Made by a program: the position numbers and the translations under genes
In this document: positions 37,341 through 45,094 of the stretch, in pieces
Layout of the letters: each line of letters begins with the position of its first letter
How positions within the stretch are numbered: the stretch's first letter is position 1
Notes under the pieces: generated by a model
The model's input: the letters and a program-made list of their open reading frames with translations, nothing else
Databases searched by the model: none
Told to the model about the DNA's origin: nothing
Assembly (NCBI RefSeq): GCF_030410375.1
Contig: NZ_JAUHHE010000003.1
Coordinates: 1-64,000, forward strand
Source: Zwartia vadi
Lineage (GTDB): Bacteria > Pseudomonadota > Gammaproteobacteria > Burkholderiales > Burkholderiaceae_B
Length of the DNA stretch: 64,000 nucleotides
Direction: 5' to 3'

Positions 37341-38180
37341 TTATTCTCCCCGCTTGCGTAATTGAGGATTCATCGCGTCATTCAGCCCCTCTCCGATCAG
37401 ATTAATCGCGAGCACGGTAAACAAAATCGCCAAGCCCGGCATGATGCTCATCCATGGCGCTTCACGCAACATGGTACGCGACGCACCGATCATGAAACCC
37501 CAACTCATCATGTTGCGATCGCCCAGACCTAAAAAGGACAAGGCTGATTCAGTCAAGATAGCCGTAGCGATCATGAGAGAGGCCGTCACGATAATTGGAG
37601 AAATCGCATTGGGTAAAATTTGAGTGAAAATGATTCGAATGGGACGCTGTCCGATCACTACAGCGGCCTGCACAAACTCGCGTTGCTTCAGTGACAGAAA
37701 TTCACCTCTGACTAAACGTGCGACAGGTGGCCAAGACACAATCGCGATCGCCCCAACAATCGAATACATCGAGGGACTCAAGATCGCCACCAATACAACC
37801 GCCATGGCGAGCTGCGGGATGGTTTGAAAAAACTCTGTGAACCGCATCATCACATCATCGATCCAGCCGCCATAAAAGCCTGCGAGCGCACCAATCAAAA
37901 CGCCCACGATCACTGCGACCAAGGTCGAGACAATTCCGACAAAAAGAGAGACGCGTGCACCATACGCCAAGCCTGAAGCAATATCGCGCCCAAGCATGTC
38001 CGTACCCAGGAGATACTCAGAGTCATGGAAGGGCAAAATCAGTGGCTGCGCAACCATCATCCAAGGAGACTCTTCAAAGACAAACGAGCAAAACACTCCA
38101 GCCAAAATCACAATTAAAAGGATGAACGAACCAAAAACAGCGCCACGGTTAGAAGCAAAATGCCTAATAAACTGACTCAT
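37341..38180 (-). CDS. Dipeptide/opine-type ABC permease (DppC-like)
   Basis: A 279-residue inner-membrane permease with an N-terminal helix and a BPD_transp_1 domain. The EAA-loop is REFVQAAVVIGQRPIRIIFTQILPN. The oligopeptide-permease C family N-terminal features (GADMLGRDI-like LGTDMLGRDIASGLAYG) are present. The ATG at 38180 lies one base after the stop of the partner permease, so the genes are tightly linked. It pairs with the DppB-like protein to form the channel of the importer. Confidence 0.9.
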   Translation of the reverse strand: MSQFIRHFASNRGAVFGSFILLIVILAGVFCSFVFEESPWMMVAQPLILPFHDSEYLLGTDMLGRDIASGLAYGARVSLFVGIVSTLVAVIVGVLIGALAGFYGGWIDDVMMRFTEFFQTIPQLAMAVVLVAILSPSMYSIVGAIAIVSWPPVARLVRGEFLSLKQREFVQAAVVIGQRPIRIIFTQILPNAISPIIVTASLMIATAILTESALSFLGLGDRNMMSWGFMIGASRTMLREAPWMSIMPGLAILFTVLAINLIGEGLNDAMNPQLRKRGE

Positions 38181-38181
38181 A

Positions 38182-39171
38182 TCAAGTCCCGAATTCAATG
38201 CGTGGATCAATGAACCTATAGATCAAGTCCGTGATGAGGTTAAAGATCACAACCATCGTTGCTGTGACCAAAAACACCCCAAGCAACAGTTGATAGTCTC
38301 TTTGCAAGAGTGCGTCGAACATCAGACGTCCAATCCCTGGCCAGGCAAACACTGTTTCAGTCAAGACCGCTCCACCCGCCATCTGTCCCAGCTGAATACC
38401 TGCGAATGTCACAACAGGAAGCAAGGCATTTCGCAAGACATGCTTTCTGATCACGTCTCCAGCCGGAACGCCTTTTGCGCGAGCCGTTTTAATGAAATCC
38501 ATTCCCATGACTTCAAGCATGGCGGCACGCGTCAGTCGCGCATAGACCGCCATAAAAAAGCATCCTAATGAAATCACCGGCAAAACCAGATGGGATGCGA
38601 TATCTGTCGCGCGAGCCCAACCTGTTAAATTCGCGCTCACAGACTCCATGCCAAAAGCGGGCAACCAGCCGAGCGTGACTGAAAATAAAATAATCATGAG
38701 CAAGGACAACCAAAAAAGCGGCGTTGCATACAAGAGCAAGGCTGCGGACATGATGGTCGAATCCAGCCATTTATGACGACTGGTGTATCGCGAACGCGAA
38801 GCCAGCACGCCGAGCAAAACACCTATCACAATTGAAAATACAAACGCGCATCCCATCAGGAGCAATGTTGCAGGCAAGCGCTCAAGGATGAGATCCAGCA
38901 CGGGCAACCGATTGCGATAGGAGTAGCCTAAATCAAGATGAAGAACACCTTTTAGATAGATCCAAAGCTGTTCATAAACAGGTCGATCAAAGCCGAATTG
39001 CTGTCGCAATTGTTCGACATACGCAGGATCTGAGGACGCAGCCTCTCCAGCCATGATCGCTGCGGGGTCTCCCGGCGCCATGCGTATGAGAAAAAAATTA
39101 AGCACCACAACACCTAGCACGACAAAGACTGCCTTGCCCAAGCGTGATATTAGAAAAGAAAGAAATTTCAA
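38182..39171 (-). CDS. Dipeptide/opine-type ABC permease (DppB-like)
   Basis: A 329-residue permease of the DppB type with six membrane helices. Family signs are RMAPGDPAAIMAG after the first helix, LGVLASRSRYTSRHKWLDS, and the EAA-loop MDFIKTARAKGVPAGDVIRKHVLRNALLP. No ATG is near the expected N-terminus; the frame runs open to 39246, but a TTG at 39171 with AAGG upstream gives the normal start MKFLSFLISRLGKAVF. It follows the binding-protein gene by 89 bases and partners the DppC-like permease. Confidence 0.88.
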   Translation of the reverse strand: MKFLSFLISRLGKAVFVVLGVVVLNFFLIRMAPGDPAAIMAGEAASSDPAYVEQLRQQFGFDRPVYEQLWIYLKGVLHLDLGYSYRNRLPVLDLILERLPATLLLMGCAFVFSIVIGVLLGVLASRSRYTSRHKWLDSTIMSAALLLYATPLFWLSLLMIILFSVTLGWLPAFGMESVSANLTGWARATDIASHLVLPVISLGCFFMAVYARLTRAAMLEVMGMDFIKTARAKGVPAGDVIRKHVLRNALLPVVTFAGIQLGQMAGGAVLTETVFAWPGIGRLMFDALLQRDYQLLLGVFLVTATMVVIFNLITDLIYRFIDPRIEFGT

Positions 39172-39260
39172 GATATTTGGCCTTACCAGCGAGGTGCCTC
39201 TCGCGCACCGGACACAGGTGGAGATCCACCCGTGTCCTTTAAACACACGTTCGAGTTAAA

Positions 39261-40853
39261 TCACTTCTTCTCGATCCAGACATTATCAAAACTCTCATTC
39301 AACCCAATTGCGGTCGTCACAAGATTTTTGACATTTTTGCGATAGAAAGTTGGATATTCGATTTCAAACAGGAAGCCGTTGGCAACCTCATTGACCAGAA
39401 TATTTTGTGCTTCGCTGTAAAGCTTTTGACGTTGGGCAGGATCGATTGTCGAGGCACCTTTATTCAACAATTCGTCAACCTTGGCGTTTTTATAGCCCTG
39501 ATTATTGACGAAAGGCGAACCCTTGACGATGTTGCTTGAAAGGTAATGACGGGCGACACCGATCGCTGGATCACCATACTGGTAGGTGAAGTTAAACGTG
39601 AGATCAAAGTCAAAGTCACCAATGCGCTTAGCCCAGCCACCTGCGTCCGTTGCTACGATATTGACCTTGAAACCGATCTGCTCAAGACTTTGCTTGGTGT
39701 ATTCAGCCAAGCGATCCCAACCCGATCCATAAGGAAAACTGACCAGATTGATGGTGCGGGCACCGACATTCACACCCGACTCTTTGACAAGCTCACGGGC
39801 TTTTTTCAAACTATAGTCATATTGTGCGACTTTGGGTTCAAAAAAAAGCGTTGTGGAGGCCAAGGGGCTGATTGCCACTTTTCCCAATCCAAAGAAAATG
39901 TTGTCGACGATGAATTTTCGGTTGAGTGCATGCATCACAGCCTGGCGCACTTTGAGATTATCAAAAGGTGCCGTTCTTTGATTCATGAACATGAATGAAA
40001 GTGGTGAATACATTTCCCAGCCCTTTGTTGTCATTTCAACATTAGGCAGGGCTTTGAGGCGTTTGACCTCAACGTTATCCACATCTCCTCCACGCAAAAC
40101 TTGCGCGTCACCTTTCTCAAACGCCACCGCACGCGAGGCTGCATCAGGGATGACACGGAAGACGATCTCATCAAGATACGGCATCCCTGGTTTCCAATAG
40201 TCATCGTTGCGAACTAGTTTGATGTAGGAACCTTTTTTCCATTCACCAAATTTGAATGGACCTGTGCCAATCGGTGTCTGATTAGCTGGATTGTTCCGAT
40301 AGTCTGTCCCCTCATAGATATGCTTGGGCACCATTGGCATATTATCTACAACAAAGATGCTTAAGAACGGCGCAAAGGGCTCTTTGAGCTTGATCACGAC
40401 AGTATTCGCATCGGGGGCTGTAATGGTCTCTACATATTTGTTGATAACCAGTCGCCCTCTAGGATGTGTTTCACGTAGAAACTTGTCCATGCTGAATACA
40501 ACATCCGCAGAGCTGAAAGGCTTGCCATCATGCCACTTGACGCCTGTTTGCAGATCGAAGGTATAAGTCAAACCATCTTCTGAAACACGCCAGGCCTTGG
40601 CCAACGAGGGTAAGGGCTTGAGTTTTTCATCATAAGTCAACAGACCTTGATAAATTTTGCCGGCGACATATTGTGTTGGTCCTTGCTGGTTGAGACCAAG
40701 CATCAGAATGGGAGGCTCTGGCTGCACAATCGCAGTCAGTGTCCCGCCGCGCGTTTGCGCAGTCGCAGCTGTACCCGCAGACAAAAGTGTCAATGCCATC
40801 GCGGCAGCGAGACCAGCCTTTTTGAAGTTTGAACTTGTTGTGAAATACTTCAT
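39261..40853 (-). CDS. Dipeptide/opine-type ABC substrate-binding protein
   Basis: A 530-residue periplasmic binding protein of SBP family 5. It has a signal peptide (residues 1 to about 33, ending TAATAQTRG), the family region YQGLLTYDEKLKPLPSLAKAW and the YTFDLQTGVKWHDGKPFSSADVVFS motif. The ATG at 40853 with AGGG upstream is chosen over codons at 40865. It is the first transporter gene after the FadR-type regulator. Ligand unknown; the downstream genes suggest an acylated or carbamoylated amine. Confidence 0.9.
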   Translation of the reverse strand: MKYFTTSSNFKKAGLAAAMALTLLSAGTAATAQTRGGTLTAIVQPEPPILMLGLNQQGPTQYVAGKIYQGLLTYDEKLKPLPSLAKAWRVSEDGLTYTFDLQTGVKWHDGKPFSSADVVFSMDKFLRETHPRGRLVINKYVETITAPDANTVVIKLKEPFAPFLSIFVVDNMPMVPKHIYEGTDYRNNPANQTPIGTGPFKFGEWKKGSYIKLVRNDDYWKPGMPYLDEIVFRVIPDAASRAVAFEKGDAQVLRGGDVDNVEVKRLKALPNVEMTTKGWEMYSPLSFMFMNQRTAPFDNLKVRQAVMHALNRKFIVDNIFFGLGKVAISPLASTTLFFEPKVAQYDYSLKKARELVKESGVNVGARTINLVSFPYGSGWDRLAEYTKQSLEQIGFKVNIVATDAGGWAKRIGDFDFDLTFNFTYQYGDPAIGVARHYLSSNIVKGSPFVNNQGYKNAKVDELLNKGASTIDPAQRQKLYSEAQNILVNEVANGFLFEIEYPTFYRKNVKNLVTTAIGLNESFDNVWIEKK

Positions 40854-40904
40854 CTTAGCCCTCATGTGGTGGACAAAACGGGGCGGATTTCCACGACCCG
40901 ACTA

Positions 40905-40954
40905 GCCGGAATCTTTACTCCAGAAATGACGTTCCGGCAGAATGTCGTCATTTC
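40905..40954 (-). promoter_or_regulatory. Overlapping alternative hairpins before the ABC operon
   Basis: Between the regulator stop and the binding-protein gene are two inverted repeats that share bases. GAAATGACG (40923-40931) pairs with CGTCATTTC (40946-40954). GCCGGAA (40905-40911) pairs with TTCCGGC (40932-40938), which lies in the loop of the first. The stems overlap, so they exclude each other in one RNA. This could be an attenuator or an operator pair. No U-run follows. Confidence 0.4.
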
Positions 40955-40986
40955 CTTGCTACTTTGCGAGTTGGAAGTTTTTTCCA

Positions 40987-41709
40987 TCACAGCAAATCTT
41001 TTTTGAGTCGGTTATAGATACTGCTCAAGTGTTTACGCATCATTTCTTCGGCTGCCTGAGCATCCGCTGCGAGGATGGCGTGAACAATCTCATCATGTTC
41101 GTTTTGTGCGATTTTCCAGACCGACTCTGTCGCAATGTGCTCATCCAAACGAGTGAACACCTCACTGTTATCATGCAGGGCCCAAAGATCCCTGACCATG
41201 ACAGGTAAAGCCGTATTGCCTGAGGCACGCGCGATCGCCAAATGAAACTCTCGGTCTGCATGACCGGGCTTCTCAGCATTGTGCAGACTCAGCGCTGTCA
41301 GACGGATTTCCTCACACTGTGCTGGTGTGGCATTTGCTGCAGCCAAGGCAGCAATCTGGGGTTCCAGCATCAACCGGGCCTCCATCAATTCAAACGGACC
41401 CACTTCTCCATATCCGGATATATTTTTATCCTGCGCTATGGATGAGACTGAATGTGGCTGACCGGGATGATTCGATACAAATATGCCCGCCCCCACACGA
41501 ACATCCACAAATCCCTCGATCTCCAGAGCAATTAATGCCTCCCGCACCGTCGGTCGACTCACTCTGAGTGCCTCGGCCAAGTCGCGCTCCGATGGTAGGC
41601 GTGCACCCGGTCCGTACTCGCCAGCTTGAATCTTTAATTTGATCTGGTCTGCGATCATCCGAAACAGCCTTGGAACGCTGACTGGATTAAACGTGCTTGG
41701 AAAATTCAA
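40987..41709 (-). CDS. FadR/GntR-family transcriptional regulator
   Basis: A 240-residue repressor-type regulator. The N-terminal winged helix is clear (LPSERDLAEALRVSRPTVREALIALEIEG), followed by a helical FCD ligand-binding domain with the metal-site His/Asp pattern (HADREFHLAIARASGN; the NEHDEIVHAI segment). No ATG exists at the start; TTG at 41709 with AAAGAG six bases upstream is preferred to TTG at 41715. It heads the minus-strand amine operon and diverges from an SDR operon, and may control both. A FadR-like palindrome lies 26-42 bases upstream of its start. Confidence 0.86.
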   Translation of the reverse strand: MNFPSTFNPVSVPRLFRMIADQIKLKIQAGEYGPGARLPSERDLAEALRVSRPTVREALIALEIEGFVDVRVGAGIFVSNHPGQPHSVSSIAQDKNISGYGEVGPFELMEARLMLEPQIAALAAANATPAQCEEIRLTALSLHNAEKPGHADREFHLAIARASGNTALPVMVRDLWALHDNSEVFTRLDEHIATESVWKIAQNEHDEIVHAILAADAQAAEEMMRKHLSSIYNRLKKDLL

Positions 41710-41734
41710 TATCAACTCTTTTGGTCAGGTGGAC

Positions 41735-41751
41735 AAGTGGTCAGGCCAATT
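41735..41751. promoter_or_regulatory. Candidate FadR-type operator
   Basis: AAGTGGTCAGGCCAATT agrees at most positions with the FadR operator AACTGGTCNGACCAGTT and the related PdhR/LldR pattern TGGTNNNACCA. TGGTCAGG is repeated directly at 41722-41729, and GGTGGACAA at 41728-41736 recurs at 40868-40876 just ahead of the ABC binding-protein gene. The site is in the divergent region and suits autoregulation by the neighbouring GntR protein. Confidence 0.45.
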
Positions 41752-41810
41752 TGAAAGATACATCTAATTAATAAGTTTTGCGCCTAGGGATTACCCCTCC
41801 CCTGTAGTAG

Positions 41811-41820
41811 GACTTAAGTC
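41811..41820. promoter_or_regulatory. Palindrome upstream of SDR operon
   Basis: GACTTAAGTC is a perfect ten-base palindrome 66 bases before the SDR start. It may be an operator; nothing identifies the regulator. Confidence 0.25.
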
Positions 41821-41885
41821 ACCTATATTTACATTAAAGGAATTTAAAAAATCCACACGCTGCAAATACAAAATTGGGAGTCTGC

Positions 41886-42686
41886 ATGACCGCTCGTTTA
41901 GAAGGAAAAATCGCCCTGATTTTGGGCGCAGGATCAGTGGGGCCCGGCTGGGGAAACGGCCGCGCCATGGCGGTACGATTCGCCGAAGAAGGCTCGAAAG
42001 TGTTTGGCGTGGACAAGGACATGGCCCGGATGAAGGAAACCATCGAGCGTGTCCAGGCGGCTGGGGGAGAAATTGATACCGCGCCCTGTGATGTGACGCA
42101 AAGCACGCAAATTGCTGAGGTTGTCCGCCAATGCGTTGAAAAATGGGGACGAATTGATATTTTGATCAATAACGTCGGTGGCTCAGCAGCAGGTGGACCC
42201 GTCGAGCTAGAGGAGGATGTCTGGGACGCTCAGGTGGACAGCAACCTCAAAAGTGTCTTTTTGAGCTGCAAGCACGTACTCCCGATCATGGAAAAACAAG
42301 GCAGTGGCGTCATCATCAACATGTCGTCGACATCTGGTATCCGATGGACGGGTTCTGCACAAGTCGCATATGCCGCGACCAAAGCCGGCGTGATCCAGCT
42401 ATCTAAGGTCGTGGCGATTCAATACGCAAAGAAAGGCATCCGCGTCAACACCATCGTGCCCGGACAGCTTCACACTCCAATGGTGGAAGTCAGACTGGCA
42501 GGACAGCGCTCAGGTGGTGATGTGGAAAAGCTCCTTGAGCAACGACAAGCGCGTATTCCACTACCCTTCATGGGCGATGGGCGAGACACGGCGAATGCGG
42601 CCGTTTTTCTTGCCTCGGACGAAGCACGCTTTATAACAGGCACTGAAATAGTCGTCGATGGCGGCATGTCCGTGCGCTGTGGATAA
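41886..42686 (+). CDS. Short-chain dehydrogenase/reductase
   Basis: A 266-residue classical SDR. The cofactor motif is ILGAGSVGPGWGNGRA, a slightly expanded glycine pattern, with Asp in FGVDKDM at the end of the second strand, which favours NAD. NNVGG, the catalytic Ser in NMSSTSG and the YAATK motif are present. GGGAG at 41876-41880 supports the ATG at 41886. First gene of an operon with a Bug-type binding protein, an EthD-like protein and an isochorismatase-family hydrolase. Substrate unknown; probably oxidises a hydroxyacid or alcohol from an aromatic or carboxylate route. Confidence 0.83.
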   Translation: MTARLEGKIALILGAGSVGPGWGNGRAMAVRFAEEGSKVFGVDKDMARMKETIERVQAAGGEIDTAPCDVTQSTQIAEVVRQCVEKWGRIDILINNVGGSAAGGPVELEEDVWDAQVDSNLKSVFLSCKHVLPIMEKQGSGVIINMSSTSGIRWTGSAQVAYAATKAGVIQLSKVVAIQYAKKGIRVNTIVPGQLHTPMVEVRLAGQRSGGDVEKLLEQRQARIPLPFMGDGRDTANAAVFLASDEARFITGTEIVVDGGMSVRCG

Positions 42687-42711
42687 ATTAGAGATACTCT
42701 GGAGACATAAG

Positions 42712-43680
42712 ATGAATTTAAAAATCAAAAAATATGCTTGCGCGTTGCTGGGCACGCTGATGGCCGCAGCTATGCCACAAATTGCCATGGCGCAAGCCAA
42801 AACCACTAAGCTGATCGTAGCCTTCCCGCCAGGCGGTCCTGTAGATTTTGTCGCGCGAAGCATCAGCGACGCACTCTCCAAAGAGCTTGGACAACTCGTC
42901 ATTGTTGAAAACAAAGCTGGTGCAAACGGTGCCATTGCTGCCGACTACGTGATCAAGTCAGCGCCCGATGGCAACACGCTCTGGCTAACAAGCGTTGGAG
43001 CAGTGGCGATCAATCCAAGCCTCTACCCCAAGCTGTCATACAACCCAAAACAAGACCTCGCACCTGTTTCTCTGGTTGTCAATAACGTCGAGTTATTGGT
43101 TGTCAATCCAAAGAATCCTGCCAACAACCCTGCCGAGTTTGTGGCAAACGCAAAAAAACAGCGAACCACGATGGCCTCCTCTGGAGCGGGTAGCGTTCCT
43201 CATTTAGCGATGGAACAAGTCGCAGACGCAACGGGTGCAAACCTCGTTCATGTGCCATATAAAGGCGCGGCGCCTGCTATCACAGATGTCATGGCGGGGC
43301 ATGTGGATGGTTTTTTCGGTGATATTCCAGGTTTGATCAACAACGTCAAAGCCGGCAAGCTCAAACCTGTTGGACTGGCCGCCACGCAACGCCATCCACT
43401 CCTGCCCGACGTCAAAACCTTTGAAGAAATGGGAATTAAAGGCGTCGACTCAGATAACTGGTACGCTATTTTTACGTCTAAAGGTACACCACCAGCAGAT
43501 ATTGAGCGGATCAACAAAGCGATCGCCAAGGTTCTTGCCAATGATGCAGTCAAAACTCGTCTGGCAAACTCTGGCGCCCAACCCGCCGCATCCACCCCTC
43601 AACAATTGGCAGATCTTTTAGAAAAAGACACGGCGAAATGGGAACGGATTATTCGCACAAAAAATATTCAACCGCAGTGA
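42712..43680 (+). CDS. Bug/TctC-family solute-binding protein
   Basis: A 322-residue periplasmic binding protein of the tripartite tricarboxylate transporter/Bug family, greatly expanded in Burkholderiales. It has a signal peptide to about residue 25 (PQIAMAQA), the family motif VAFPPGGPVDFVARSI, ENKAGANGAIAADYV, and the VPYKGAAPAITDVMAGHVDGFFGD signature. The ATG at 42712 with GGAG upstream is chosen over the frame extension into the SDR. No cognate TctA/TctB genes are near, which is common for Bug proteins. The ligand is probably a carboxylate. Confidence 0.88.
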   Translation: MNLKIKKYACALLGTLMAAAMPQIAMAQAKTTKLIVAFPPGGPVDFVARSISDALSKELGQLVIVENKAGANGAIAADYVIKSAPDGNTLWLTSVGAVAINPSLYPKLSYNPKQDLAPVSLVVNNVELLVVNPKNPANNPAEFVANAKKQRTTMASSGAGSVPHLAMEQVADATGANLVHVPYKGAAPAITDVMAGHVDGFFGDIPGLINNVKAGKLKPVGLAATQRHPLLPDVKTFEEMGIKGVDSDNWYAIFTSKGTPPADIERINKAIAKVLANDAVKTRLANSGAQPAASTPQQLADLLEKDTAKWERIIRTKNIQPQ

Positions 43681-43709
43681 ATCCATCCACGTATTCTTGA
43701 GGTCTTTTC

Positions 43710-44327
43710 ATGAGCCAAAAAACAGATTTGATCTTATTGCAAGCCAACGTCAAAAAAGACGAGGCCCGCGCACTTCTGGGTAGGCTCAAAGTAAAAGACT
43801 TGATCAAGAAAATCGCGGTGATCTACCCTGCCTGGGCGCCAGCGGAGCCTGATCATGCTCAGTCTGGCCTACTTCACCTGTATCTAAAGCTCGAACAGCC
43901 GCGCCGTTTGGGTAAGAAAGACATTCAAAAAATTGAACGACGATGGCAAAAAATCAGTCAAGCGAGCCAGGCTTTTGCTTCAAGGTTGCGGAAAGTCTTT
44001 GAACAAACGGGTGCAGCCATCGGTCAAACGCCTCGATTTCACTATGCGGTTGAAACAACGCCTGAAAAGGGTTGGCGCAAAGAGCTCAGCAAATGGTACG
44101 ACAAGGAGCATATGCCCGGGCTCGCTGCTGTTCCAGGTTGTATTCATGCTGTGAGAATGATCAATCTTGATCATGGACCGCGCTTCATTGCCTGTTATGA
44201 CCTAGTCGACAGATCTGTCATGGGCTCCCCAGAGTGGCTCAAAATTAGACATACCGAATGGAGCGATCGTTGCCGTCCTCACTTTACCCAAACCAAACGC
44301 AACATGTTTGAGTGTCTGGAGAGTTAA
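43710..44327 (+). CDS. Uncharacterised EthD/dimeric alpha-beta-barrel-like protein
   Basis: A 205-residue soluble protein that I do not recognise as a named gene. The second half reads like one half of a dimeric alpha-beta barrel: RKELSKWYDKEHMPGLAAVPGCIHAVRM, with a conserved-looking Trp-Tyr, His and Gly-Cys, then ARFIACYDLVD-like FIACYDLVD. This is similar to EthD and related DUF4286-type folds. The first half, with its basic helical region, is unlike them. It is preceded by GAGG eight bases from the ATG and overlaps the region feeding the isochorismatase-family gene. A role in the same pathway is inferred from position only. Confidence 0.5.
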   Translation: MSQKTDLILLQANVKKDEARALLGRLKVKDLIKKIAVIYPAWAPAEPDHAQSGLLHLYLKLEQPRRLGKKDIQKIERRWQKISQASQAFASRLRKVFEQTGAAIGQTPRFHYAVETTPEKGWRKELSKWYDKEHMPGLAAVPGCIHAVRMINLDHGPRFIACYDLVDRSVMGSPEWLKIRHTEWSDRCRPHFTQTKRNMFECLES

Positions 44328-44329
44328 TC

Positions 44330-45007
44330 TTGGCACATGAAAGCTGGAAAACCGCCTATCGCTCGTTCTATTACGAGCATGCGCCGATTCCTTCGGAACT
44401 GATGCTGGACCCTGCCAAGACTGCGCTGCTTGTCATCGATGTGCAAAACGCCTATCTGGCCGAATCATCCGACCCCCAGGAACGTGCGCGATGGTCACCC
44501 TTTATGGACCGCATGCACGGCCTGGTGATACCAAATATTCAACGACTGATTAAGAGTTTTCGAGATCGCTCAATGAACGTGATGTTCGCACGCATCGCCT
44601 GCCAGACTAAAGATGGCCGAGACCGCTCGCTTTCGCAACGTAAACCGGGCTTTAATAATCTGCTCTTGCCAAAAGATGAGCATGCAAGCCAAATTATCGA
44701 TGCGCTTGCCCCGAAACCAGACGAGATCGTCGTCACAAAAACAACCGATAGCGCCCTGACCGGAACAAACCTGAGACTGATGCTTCACAACATCGGCATC
44801 CACCACGTGATCTGTGTGGGTATTTTCACCGACCAGTGTGTCTCAAGTACCGTGCGCAGTCTCGCAGATGAAAGTTTTGATGTCGTGGTCTGCCATGATG
44901 CCTGCGCAGCCGCCACCGACGCGTTGCATGAGAACGAACTCAAAACAATCAATTGGATTTACTGTCAGGTAGCAAGCACCCAAGAAACTCTGGAGTTTAT
45001 TCGATAA
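44330..45007 (+). CDS. Isochorismatase-family cysteine hydrolase
   Basis: A 225-residue hydrolase with the family triad: Asp in LLVIDVQNAYL, Lys in VVTKTTDSAL and the catalytic Cys in GIFTDQCVSST. These proteins split amide or ether bonds (nicotinamidases, biurets, carbamoylsarcosine, isochorismate). The start is TTG at 44330 with GGAGAG six bases upstream, two bases after the previous stop; the frame extension to 44312 adds no family sequence. It is last in an operon with SDR, Bug protein and EthD-like protein. The substrate is unknown; a nitrogen-containing carboxylate is plausible. Confidence 0.78.
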   Translation: MAHESWKTAYRSFYYEHAPIPSELMLDPAKTALLVIDVQNAYLAESSDPQERARWSPFMDRMHGLVIPNIQRLIKSFRDRSMNVMFARIACQTKDGRDRSLSQRKPGFNNLLLPKDEHASQIIDALAPKPDEIVVTKTTDSALTGTNLRLMLHNIGIHHVICVGIFTDQCVSSTVRSLADESFDVVVCHDACAAATDALHENELKTINWIYCQVASTQETLEFIR

Positions 45008-45094
45008 AAATCTTCATCAAAGTCTGCTAGCATGAGCGAGGTTTTTATTTAACATTTCGTTAAAAATAATCACTTTGCACTTGGAGCATTCGAG

